From Opisthocomus hoazin (taxonomy: Eukaryota > Chordata > Aves > Opisthocomiformes > Opisthocomidae), in assembly GCF_030867145.1 (NCBI RefSeq), contig NC_134414.1, positions 81,830,504 to 81,894,503 on the forward strand: a stretch of 64,000 nucleotides of DNA, written 5' to 3'. Positions 46,601-55,523 of the stretch are shown in pieces. The number at the start of each line of letters is the position of its first letter. Within the stretch, counting starts at the first letter, position 1. A program made the translations under genes and the position numbers. The notes under the pieces are model-generated. The model was not told the DNA's origin. It saw nothing but the letters and a program-made list of their open reading frames with translations, and ran no database searches.

Positions 46601-49600
46601 AAATGTGGATTTGTTCTCATCTTAATATAGACATTTCAAGTAGGTTACTTGCATCGTGCCCTAAAAGACTCTGTTCTCTGCCGTGTTTAAAGGTAACTTA
46701 GGGATGCCAGTATCCACAGTGCAGCTGCCTCAGTCAGGTGAAAGCAATTTAATTTTTAGGGACTCCTAAATCTGTTAGAGATAGGACAGTCAGACGATTA
46801 TCTACCTTACCTGAATCAACTTCACTAATTCTTGCAGTGAAGAACTCCATTTTTTCCAGAGAATTCTGGAGTATCTTTCAGCACTGAAGAGGATTACAGG
46901 GACTTTAAAAGCAATTAAAACTAATTAAAAAAAAAACCTGTTAAAAATCAGGTACTGGGTTTGGAAACGTGCAGAAAGATGATACAAAAGTATGTCCTAG
47001 CACCTGCCTGATGCTTCATCTTAACCTCAGGGTTTCCTCTTTGTCTCATTCACCCAGTATCATTGAGAAATGAGGCTGGCTGAGATGATGATTTTAATGG
47101 AGCTGGGGCCAACAGGCCATGTCCTCTGGGCATCGCTTCCCACACAGAAACCTCTGCCTGAGTTGAAGCTCTCCTGTAGGCACCTCCCATCTTGTGTAAC
47201 AAAATTCATCACAAGATTTAATGGAAGGAGGAGGTGAGGCTTATTTACATAATCTCTAAATAAGTTGATTTTACTCACATTCATCCTGCCATTGATTTAA
47301 TTCAGCCAAATGTTCAAACCCACACACTCATGAGCACCAAGATGTGCGTGCTCAGGTGGTTTGGTGAGCGTCATGTATAACACAGGGCAAAGTACGCCAG
47401 GTCCTGAGTCCCTGTCTCTGTGGTTCTTCAGAAATGACAAGCCAGTTTATGCACAGGTCTTTCATATCCTTTAGGAGTCATCAGCTATTCCAGAGAGGCC
47501 CTTTGGCTCATAATCTTGCTTCCTTCAGTGTCTCTGAACCGTAGGCCAGGTTGCTGCCCAGTGTCTGGTTTTGCTTGTTTGGGATACGCAGACCGCGCCT
47601 GCAGTCTGTTTTCTGGGTGGGCAAACAGGAACAGTAGTGGAATAGGTGATATGCTGCAACCCTTGGCTCGAGAGTGCCCTTCTGCTTTGCCTCTGCTGAC
47701 CAGTCATCTGTGCCATCATCTTATCGGAGCGCGGGCCTGCTGGTTTTGACAGAAACAACACATTCCTCAGTTTTACTGCTGGGAACAGTGACCTTTATTG
47801 TCTGGTCTCTTAACCCTTTGTTCTGCTGTTTCTTCTGGTCCCTACAGACACCCATGTTTCCATTTGTATTTCATTCATACCAACCTTAACATTTCTGTAA
47901 CAAATCTCTGCATGAAGCCTCCACAGTGGAACACTGCCTTTTAACCAAGTTCTTCATCTTGATACTAACTTGAACCCAGTTTGCAATTTATGGCTTCTTA
48001 CAGTGTTAGCATTTGACATGTAAAGGTATTTTTGAAATGCAACTCTCTGCTGGCCAGACACAGACAGGATCAACATCTGGCTCAACGAGAACAAACCGAG
48101 TCATGTAGTATGAATCTGATGATTTTCCTGCCAGATTTCTTGGTGACATCGAAGCATTTCTCAGTTGTCATGCAAATGCGACTAGATACTGCGCAGAAGC
48201 ATCTTCCCACTCCCTTTGGGTATAAAGAACATGTGACAGCAGACTTCTGCACGGTGATCCATTTGGATGGATTTTCCTGGGTTTTGGAAATTCTGATACA
48301 ATTATGATGAAAAAAAGTAGTTTAGTGTCTACCTAATATTCTGTGGCAATAAGCATCTGTATCAAAATTTAGGTAGACTTTTCTGTCCTTCTGATTGATT
48401 CCAGCACTCCACATTTATAAGGAGCAAGAAAGGGATGCTTAAAGTTATGACATCCATCTAATGTACTTCTGCCTATTACTCAGTGACCTTTCAGAGCTCA
48501 CCGTCATTCCATATGCACCCTAAAATGTCACCCACACACTCCTATCTACACCCACATGTCAGAAATTAGTTCCTTCTGTTTATGCATCTGCAACTCATTG
48601 ACAAATTTTTTATTGGATGGAAAATTCCATCCCAGGTACAGTGACACATGTGCAGTGCTCAGGGAATGGAAACAGCCTGTTGATTCACTGTGTTACATGC
48701 CCATGCAGGCATTTAAATTTATTTTAAAACCTTTATACTCAACCAAAGAAAAACAGAGTCACCCAGCCTCAGACAGGTGCATATGATTGCTCAAAGCAAA
48801 ATTCTTTTATGTCACCATGCCCTTTACATAAATTAATCAATTCACTTCTCTCTCCCTAAGTAGGTTTATTACTTCTCAGTATTTGTTCTTGAAATGGGTA
48901 TTCAGTATTTGCAGTTCAGTAAATTACACTTGAGCCAAGCATGCATATACCAGTTCTAACCACAGACATAAATGTTAATAAATAAGTCTATTTTAAAAAA
49001 TAGACATATTTTAACTGTAATATAGCTAATCTTATTTATATACTTGCAAATAATTAAAGAGGTATTGATCTTGATTCTACCATGAAATTTATTCTGAGCT
49101 TATTTAAAGCCAGAATAAATTCTTTGTATTTTGAGTAGAAAATATTATCTCATTTGTCAATTATTTTATGGGCAAATATTAAACTCTATAAGAATTTTCA
49201 AGAAAAGTTGAATGTCTTATTTGAATCTGCATGCCTGACCTAAAAAACAGTTCCTTGTCAGACATTCAGTTGTACATTTTCTATTGAAAGCTAAAAAAAC
49301 CTCACTTCGCTCAAGAACTGTGTGGTACTCACTTCTCGACATCTTCTTCCATTTCATTTTTAGACAATGATCTGCATTTAGGAGATGCTTTTGGTGGGGG
49401 TGAGTACTCTCTTTTCTCAGATATAACAGTTGGGGTATTCTTTGTAGTCTTTTTCTGAAGTCTACCTAATTTTTGAAAAGAGATTTTGAGACTGCAGGTG
49501 GAACTGTAGTGGTGGGAGCCATTGCTACTCAAGTCCATGCAGCCGCTTTGCCAGAGGCCGTCCTGCAGAGCAGGGACAGCAGGACGGGTTGTGTCTGGTG

Positions 49601-52600
49601 GGCAGCTATGGGAGCTGGCAGGCTGGCCTGCCTGCATGAGCTGAAGTCAGCTACAGCCTACGTGACCATGCCAGGCTGCCACGGTCATGGCTGGGGAGAG
49701 CATGTACTGCCTGTTCAGCTGTGATGATTCAGGGTGGTGGCCTCTGGCAGAAGGCTGAAGACAACGGATGATTGCAGTAGTTTCTTCAGCTACCAAAAAT
49801 GAGTCTGCCTCATATTAGGAACCAGAGGTGACAGTGGGTAGAGAGAGGTGAGAGCTTGCTATAGTTCTGCTGATCCCAAACCAGAAATGCAGGAAGGAAT
49901 GTTTCAGAGTTGAGCACTGGTGGACAAGGTATAGCTTAAGCTTGAAGCAGCCAAGCTGTCGTAACCTGCTATAACTTCTAGGTATTTCTATGGCATCCAG
50001 ACTTGGCCCAGGAAGCAGTCTCTGTACTGTGCTGAGCTGTGTAGACATCTGAAATCCTTGGCTTTGGGAATTTTTGCACCGCATTTTGCTTAGCATGTTT
50101 GGAGGTATACCAAGGATGGGATTTGCTCTAGAAAGGTTCTTGCACACTGAAGTTATTTGAAGTGCAAGTAGTATTAAATCAAAGCCTAATATTCCACTTG
50201 AATCAAGACTACACAAAAGAAAAAATACTTCTCGGCCCGTTGCACAAAACTTCTGAATTATGACTCCAGTCCAAGTGGTCTGGTTTACTCATGTTTCAGT
50301 CTTAGAGAATCGCATGTTCTTTCCCATTTCCAGGGCTTTCTGCATTTCCAGGTTCCCCTGTGGTATTTCATACCCGTGTTTGAATGACAGGTTAGACCAC
50401 ATTTTATAAAGCTGAATCTAATTTTGTTTATAATTCCCATGTTTATACTGTCACTTCTTCCTGCCCATAGTAATTGTTCCATTCCTGCAAGTTTTTAATG
50501 GGCACTTTTGTGGAAGAACAGGTTTAGCATGTTGATTAAATTCTTAAATAATAGCTTAAGTATCTTCACTAAAACGCACCTTTTCATTCAGAGGATGGCA
50601 GATGATGTTTCCCTCAGTTTTTATTTCTGTGCTCCATTTTCAGTTCAGGTGCTTAACTGATATTCATGCATGATAGAAGGGAATTAATGACATGTATCTC
50701 ATTATCTATAGTCCGAATACACTATTTTTTTCACTAGCTATGCCACAGAATATATTTTCTCATGCTTTGAGAAGGCTGAAGAAGTGCAGCATCATGATAG
50801 AAATGAATAATGGGATAGGTAGTTTTCTGCTTTTGTGCCATGGTGAGTCTTAGTTCATGACACAGCGTTCTCAAACAGAACAAGTTTCTTATTCTGTTGA
50901 ATAGAATGAATTGGGCAAAGTCTGATTTAGCAGAGCTTTAAGACTCTACCTAAAATCCACTGACTACAGTAGGCTAACCTGCCTGAAGTTAAGCATATAT
51001 CTAAAAAATTTGCTGAATCAGAACCTAAATGTTATTCACAAACTGAAGCATTATATTTAGCAGCTAAGCAAAAAGAAAACATGATAAAAGGGCATCTGGC
51101 ATGCATTGAAGATGAAAGAAAGATTTAAGGAGAGGGAGGGAAATTGGTATTTATTTCTGTGACTTAACTTTGATTTCTTCAGAGCTAAATTCACTGTCTG
51201 GCTATGAGAACAGTGAAATTTGAACTGACTGGAGAAAGGACAGCAAGAGGGGACCTACTCCATATACGCAGAGCAACAGCCCCGGGGTTTAACTTTGGCA
51301 GGTTTTGACCTGAGTGCTACTCCAGCACTGTATGTGCAGTTGTAAACTGCTATTAGTCATCAGATCTCCTGCTCTATCCAATGCATGTCTTCCTAATATT
51401 TTGGCAAAAATTAAGGCCAAATCCCAGCACAAAGTCCTAAACAACAAAGCTGAAGTCTGAGTTCATTTTGCACTGTTCAATAGTAGAAAATTCATCATGC
51501 GTTCGATGAATTCAGCACGTGTTAGATGAAACTAATCTCCAGATCTTACTAACACCTGCTGATGGCACAGAGATAACCAGTCACATCCTGCCCAGCCCAG
51601 AACACCAGCTTCTGTGTCGGCTCTGCATAACTGCACCGCTGATACCTACAGAACTCGCTCTGCTTCCCAGCTGTCAGCATTAAACAATGTGAGCTCTTGT
51701 CAGAAATACATGAAATATTTTCCTTCAACTTTTTTGTGCATTCTTCTCTCATTTTAATTTTTAAAATACTCCCTTTTCACTTTCTAATTAATTTTAGTAG
51801 CTAGCTATTTATTGATATAGTGCTTGAGACTTTTTAACTAGTGACAAGGTCCTTTTCTTAATTCACCAGAGAACAAATTAACAATAGGTGTAAAATCTCA
51901 GGTTACCACACTCTTTATATACAGCTCTCAGTTTGCCTGTCAACCATCTAATCAATATTAATTATTAATAGGTGACATCCCAAGAAAACCTTTATACCCA
52001 CCTCTTCCACCACGACCGGGAAGCCACATTAATCCTGGTAAGAAAATTTTCTCCTAAAAAAATCTATCACTACGAGCTGTTCATACAAGATATTGTGAAT
52101 AGTTTACTCTCTTACTTCTTCGTTAATAGTTTTTATCATCCCTTCCTTCCACCTCCCTTCTGTAATCACTGTTCCTGACCCAGTGTTTGGAAAGATTTTC
52201 TGAGTTTTAGTGTTGGTACCATAAAGGTTTTTGGTCTGCCCAAAATGTGGGACATTGACTCCGAAGTGGCATGAGACCAACACACATCTTGTTTGCCTGT
52301 TCATTTTGGGTATATATGTACTGAACCATGTTAAAGTTCAAATTTGACATCTAGCCACAGGGCATGGATAAGCCTATGTTCCAATCCATACTGAGATGTG
52401 CATCTGAGGTGGCCCTGGGGCATACAACAGGTGGTACTGCTGAGATGGATGTAAGCCTGTGTTGGTTTTGAGTGTAGTCCCAGACACTTCCATAAAGTGG
52501 AAGTGGTGCATCTATCCCAGTTACCACCATGTATCCCGTATTTACCTCTGATATGACTGTAGTGGTGAGCTGTGGACAGGTCTTTCCGGAGTCCTTCTAG

Positions 52601-54812
52601 AGTCTCTCCTGGAAGGGATCCACTGACTTCCTGTTCCAGGAACTGCTGGGACGTGAAATGTCCACGTGCACACACACACATATATATATATACACATACA
52701 CATATATAAGGATTCGTGCTACTGAGAGCCCAAGCCCACACATCCCACATGTGACAATACACATGCAGAATGGGTAGACACCACCAGTTCTAGTACTCCA
52801 GCTTCCAGGTGAATTTGAATAGGTGACCATTCAGTGAAAGACATCGGACCCATCTGCCATGTTGAAGCTGGAATTTCAAAAGTCCCTCACCTCTCCCTAG
52901 AACACTACAAAAAGACTGGACAAGTGAGCTGAAGGGGTTACCATTGTTCAGATAATTTTGCAACAGAAATTCTAATCTTTACCTTGCAGGAGGTTTTGAT
53001 GACTCAGATCTCCTTGATGGGAAGCCTTTACCACCGCTCATAACAGGTAGTATTTGCCAATTCTCCTTGTAGCTTCTCCCTAATACTTTTATCTCGGAGC
53101 TGGCTGGTTTTGCTTCAGCGGTAATCTGTTTGTCATAAGACTCTGCTATTTTTAATTAGGTTAGTTACCCTTCTCCACAAACTATGGCTTTGAGACTGAA
53201 ACTCAAACTTGAATCATATTCCTAAATAATTTGTAGCATTCTGGCACATGCCAGAACCTTGCAGGATTCATCCATTTGTATTCAGCTAGGACAGCCCCAA
53301 AGCACAGGGCTTCTGCCGAGAACTGAATCTTGACTTAAATCATTGACAATGCCCAGAGAGGTTGTGGAGTCTCCTTCTCTGGAGATATTCAAGACCTGCC
53401 TGGACAATTTCCTGTGCAGCCTGCTGTAGGTGACCCTGCTTCGGCAGGGGGGTTGGACTAGATGATCCACAGAGGTCCCTTCCACCCCCTACCATTCTGT
53501 GACAAATCATCTGCTTATCTGGCAGTAGAGAACAGCCAGAGTATACTGGCCTCACACTCCCTGTGAAATCAGCTTGATGTAGACTGCTAAGTATTATGCT
53601 TTTTTCAGAAGATAATATTCTTCTCCAAAAATGAAGTGTCGGGAGGATGGACAGTTATTCCTCCGGCCAGCGCAGCTGTCAGTCAGGACTGGAAGGGGAG
53701 CTTCTCTCTTACAGTCCTGCTGAGCCACCCCCTTTCACCTTCCGTACAAAATCACACTTTGCTGAGTAAAGACTTTGCTGTCAAAACAAGATGAAAAATA
53801 TTTCTTGATGAAACTTCACCCTCTATTCCAGGAGAAGAGGAGCATCATTTCAATCACGGAGGAAACACGGGTATAGTGAATAATTTATTCTACAATATGT
53901 TTCTGATCATCATAAAATAGTAAGAAAATGTTAACCTTACAAAAGTGATACATATACTAAATTACACTTTAAGACACCATTTTCACAGCAGCTGTAATGT
54001 AACATAATTTCTAGTCTTCTGCTTAATTCTATTTAATGAATTTCCAATGTTTTATCAAATGATCCTTACAGTCTGGGAAAGGCACACCTTAGTAGAGAAT
54101 ATGCTTAAGTCAGACCGTTTCAGTGCCTCTGAAAAACACCCTCTCTCTTTTTCTACAGATTCAGGATTAATAGCTGGAGTTACATCTCCTATAATTTCTG
54201 CTTTTGTAATACTCGTTGTTGGATCGATAGCGGCCTACTCCGCTTACAAGAACAAGAAACTTTGTTTCAAGCCACAACATGGTAAGACCAACTCGGTTTC
54301 CCACTTTCCAAGCTGATTTAATGCTGAAGTACATGGGAATTTTACAGACAATTTCAGTGGGGGCAGAAATGGGTCAGGGATGAGGGTGTTTGAAAATCTT
54401 GTCCTTAGCAACTTCACTGGTCTGTAACAGATACTGGTAATTGATATTCTTCATCAAGGACAAGTATAGGAAGCCATAACGTGCCCAGAAGACGGATGTA
54501 CGTCACTTTATGAAGGAATTTACATGACCTGAGGTCCCTGCCATCACAGACCGTCATGGCTCTGTGTCGTGGCTCTGCATGGCCCAGACCCGCCTCGCCT
54601 GGGGCACCCCATGTACCCTCCGGCCGGGGCCCCCATTGCAGCCCTGGCAATGACAGGGAAGGCTGTCTGTCTCTTTGTCTGTCTGTCTCGGGGGATACAA
54701 GGTTCCCTCAGAAGGACCAGAGACATAAATTCCCAGGAGAGCTGGCAAAAGGTATCCATGGTGGAAATGCTGAATGTTCAATCCTCATTTTTCAGGTGGG
54801 GCTACAGTGTAA
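31634..54812 (+). CDS. XG: XG glycoprotein (Xg blood group, CD99 paralogue), complete coding region
   Basis: XG is a type I membrane sialoglycoprotein related to CD99 and carries the Xg(a) antigen in humans; its function is poorly known. Nine coding exons join in frame: 31634-31694, 44395-44436, 44775-44831, 49364-49399, 51972-52037, 52990-53046, 53832-53870, 54159-54281 and 54796-54812. All introns are phase 1. The product is 165 aa (human XG is 180). Residues 1-20 form a signal peptide. The [13 protein letters not shown] block at about 20-32 is nearly identical to human XG. A proline-rich ectodomain runs to about 121. The transmembrane helix lies at about 123-146, then KNKKLCFK and a short tail ending GGATV. 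The ATG has a strong context (A at -3, G at +4). It lies downstream of CD99 on the same strand, as in human. Exons 1-8 are firm; exon 9 is less certain. Confidence 0.92.
31695..33609. other. XG intron 1, first part
   Basis: This is AT-rich intronic DNA with no recognised repeat or exon. Confidence 0.4.
33610..34205 (-). mobile_element. Solo ERVL-type LTR, minus strand, in XG intron 1
   Basis: Read on the minus strand, the element starts TGTGCTGGTTTTGGCTGGGG followed by TAGAGTTAATTTTCTTC, and ends AATTAAAGCATGACA, the structure of avian ERVL LTRs. It is 596 bp with TG...CA ends. The flanks are GCAGG and GCATG, a 5-bp duplication with one mismatch. It belongs to a different subfamily from the 8314-8980 copy, which is 667 bp. 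Confidence 0.88.
34458..34541 (+). repeat. Two-unit degenerate tandem duplication
   Basis: Two units of about 42 bp each begin TTTGAARCACGC and share GGGCC-TACACC near the end, with several differences between units. They lie in a GC-richer block (about 34330-34630) of unknown nature in XG intron 1. Confidence 0.5.
34642..39431. other. XG intron 1, middle part
   Basis: No gene or clear repeat was recognised. Open frames at 34998-35447, 36098-36622 and 36641-36895 have no family features. The 35010-35440 block is somewhat GC-richer than its surroundings but unassigned. Confidence 0.4.
39432..39560. mobile_element. Possible ancient hAT-like MITE relic
   Basis: The motif GGCCAGGTCTACACTTCAG, followed by GGCACAGCTACATGAGTTGG, resembles the terminal region of an old non-autonomous DNA transposon family seen in turtles, crocodilians and birds, which has GGTCTACACT ends and an internal CATAGCTAC. 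The other end is not clear. The assignment is from memory of the motif, not alignment. Confidence 0.35.
40860..42016 (-). mobile_element. Solo LTR (about 1.15 kb ERV family), minus strand, with target-site duplication
   Basis: Read on the minus strand, the element begins TGTTATGGGTTTGCGTGG and ends AGGCCAAACCAAAACA (1157 bp, TG...CA). It is flanked by a perfect 5-bp duplication CTGCA (40855-40859 and 42017-42021). It is the same family as 57711-58857 but inverted. It contains a private 104-bp tandem duplication and part of a minisatellite-like array. No retroviral genes accompany it. Open frames inside it are not host genes. Confidence 0.9.
41223..41430. repeat. 104-bp tandem duplication inside the LTR
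   Basis: Units 41223-41326 and 41327-41430 are essentially identical; the one difference noted is CCCTCTCATG versus CCCTTTCATG. Both begin TGTCTCTGCCACTTC. The sister LTR at 57711-58857 has this segment once, so the duplication arose in this copy or its lineage. Confidence 0.9.
42022..44394. other. XG intron 1, last part
   Basis: No supported gene. Somewhat GC-richer patches at 42520-42620 and 44030-44270 carry no recognised repeat. The acceptor of XG exon 2 closes the interval. Confidence 0.4.
44395..44436 (+). CDS. XG: XG exon 2 ([10 protein letters not shown] module)
   Basis: This 42-nt exon lies after a 12.7-kb intron, with acceptor CCTTCTAG and donor GTAGGT. It encodes [14 protein letters not shown], nearly identical to human XG at the same position. 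This is the decisive evidence for XG rather than another CD99-like gene. Confidence 0.95.
44775..44831 (+). CDS. XG: XG exon 3 (basic linker)
   Basis: This 57-nt exon has acceptor TCCCACAG and donor GTGAGT. It encodes a basic stretch ([15 protein letters not shown]) between acidic modules. The threonines and prolines suit O-glycosylation. Its position matches the PTKKP linker of human XG, though the sequence has diverged. Confidence 0.88.
45194..45900 (-). mobile_element. CR1 LINE 3' fragment, minus strand, in XG intron 3
   Basis: The 3' tail (TCATAGAATCGTAAAAT on the plus strand) is at the left. The 3' UTR follows (GTTGGAAAAGACCTTTAAGA), then the reverse-transcriptase end region. A 157-codon open frame (45427-45900, minus) with [37 protein letters not shown] and [19 protein letters not shown] is uninterrupted, so this is one of the better preserved CR1 copies here. 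Its sequence type differs from the copy at 1-830. Confidence 0.92.
45901..49363. other. XG intron 3, remainder
   Basis: This is AT-rich and without an identified repeat or further exon. A tiny symmetric XG exon could hide here, since exons in this family are as short as 33 nt. Confidence 0.4.
49364..49399 (+). CDS. XG: XG exon 4 (LHLGDAF module)
   Basis: This 36-nt microexon has acceptor CATTTTTAG and donor GTGAGT. It encodes [12 protein letters not shown], a diverged copy of the F/L-x-L-x-x-A-L/F module seen in XG exon 2 and CD99 exons 2 and 4. Frame and phase agree with both neighbours. Confidence 0.85.
49400..51971. other. XG intron 4, no recognised feature
   Basis: No gene or repeat was recognised. 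The open frame at 49473-49724 lies in a GC-richer block but has no family signature. Confidence 0.4.
51972..52037 (+). CDS. XG: XG exon 5 (proline-rich stalk)
   Basis: This 66-nt exon has acceptor TTAATAG and donor GTAAG. It encodes [18 protein letters not shown] and a few more residues, resembling the repeated Tyr/Pro/Arg segments of the human XG stalk. Its acceptor has a weak pyrimidine tract, which could make inclusion variable. Confidence 0.87.
52669..52708. repeat. (CA)n(TA)n microsatellite in XG intron 5
   Basis: About 40 bp of alternating purine-pyrimidine sequence: a CA run, then a TA run, then mixed CATA units. It is likely to be length-variable and lies about 280 bp before XG exon 6. 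Confidence 0.85.
52990..53046 (+). CDS. XG: XG exon 6 (FDDSDL module)
   Basis: This 57-nt exon has acceptor CCTTGCAG and donor GTAGT. It encodes [25 protein letters not shown] is shared exactly with CD99 exon 7, so the two exons appear homologous between the paralogues. Confidence 0.92.
53348..53503 (+). mobile_element. XG: CR1 3' fragment in XG intron 6
   Basis: About 155 bp contains GCCCAGAGAGGTTGTGGAGT, ATTCAAGACCTGCCTGGAC and GGGGGTTGGACTAGATGATC, ending in ACCATTCTGTGA. These are standard avian CR1 3' sequences. Confidence 0.9.
53832..53870 (+). CDS. XG: XG exon 7 (His/Glu-rich juxtamembrane exon)
   Basis: This 39-nt exon has acceptor ATTCCAG. It encodes [13 protein letters not shown], similar in composition to the HGGDHHSTYGN region of human XG. 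The donor GTATAG is weak compared with the others in the gene, so skipping is plausible and would stay in frame. Confidence 0.85.
54159..54281 (+). CDS. XG: XG exon 8 (transmembrane helix)
   Basis: This 123-nt exon has acceptor TTCTACAG and donor GTAAG. It encodes a single membrane-spanning helix (from LIAGVTSP through [13 protein letters not shown]) and then [13 protein letters not shown]. The KKLCFK block is shared with CD99 exon 9, whose layout is the same. Confidence 0.95.
54796..54812 (+). CDS. XG: XG exon 9 (last codons and stop; best candidate)
   Basis: A strong acceptor (CATTTTTCAG) at 54786-54795 opens an exon that, in the required phase, reads GGATV and then TAA at 54810-54812. The tail is therefore very short. 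Human XG also ends in a short tail with C-terminal valine. No better exon was found before the poly(A) signal, but with so few codons the assignment rests on splice-site quality. Confidence 0.6.
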
Positions 54813-55495
54813 ACTGCTGAAAGAAGAGTTGCCTGCTGACGGCAGGCTCCTTTGGTTGGTGACATTCGGGCCACAGATCCAACAATCTTTTTCTACCTTA
54901 TCATTCTGACAAAAGAAAATCTTCCTCTAACGAACGTTTTGTTGAGACATTGCAATCCTACTCTCTTTTACCTGATGCCACTCTTGCACCTTGAGCTTTA
55001 TGTCGTCAAGGATGTGCTTAAAACGTCCGGGAACGGTATTGAACTATCCGACCTGGATTCATAACGGTTGGATATGCTTTTTGATCCAAAATTTGTTTTA
55101 AACAACAAGGAAATCAAGTTAATATAAGCTGAAAATGGGAGGATTTTGGTTTGTGAGCATTTGAGTCACCAAACAAATTTTTTTTTTCCTGTTTTCAAAA
55201 TTAGCCAAACTACTTCATCTTTCTGATAGAATAGGAACAAGGAAATTGCCATTTCCATTCATTCTTTTGGGGTTTCTTTAGTATATTTCTGCATTGTCTA
55301 TAATGTTTAAGGAAAACCTGAAGTTGTATAAAGGATGAAAAATGTTAGTGCCTTTACTTTGTATTTATGTCTGAATTCTAGCAAAGTGAAAGGAGCTATA
55401 GATGGAAAATTCGTTCTTAATTTTAAAATATTGCACAAAAAGAATATGTACATTGACAGAATTTAAAAAACAATAAAAATGAGAGGAATGCATAC
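54813..55495 (+). other. XG: XG 3' untranslated region
   Basis: This runs from the predicted stop to just past the AATAAA at 55472-55477, about 680 bp, with no intervening recognisable gene. It is AT-rich from 55080 onward, and a (TTTA)n run begins at 55498, just after the likely cleavage site. Confidence 0.55.
55472..55477 (+). terminator. XG: Probable XG polyadenylation signal (AATAAA)
   Basis: This canonical hexamer lies about 660 bp after the predicted XG stop codon. It is the first AATAAA after exon 9. Confidence 0.55.
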
Positions 55496-55497
55496 CG

Positions 55498-55523
55498 ATT
55501 TTATTTATTTATTTATTTATTTG
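55498..55523. repeat. (TTTA)n microsatellite
   Basis: About six TTTA units lie directly after the predicted XG cleavage site. Confidence 0.85.
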
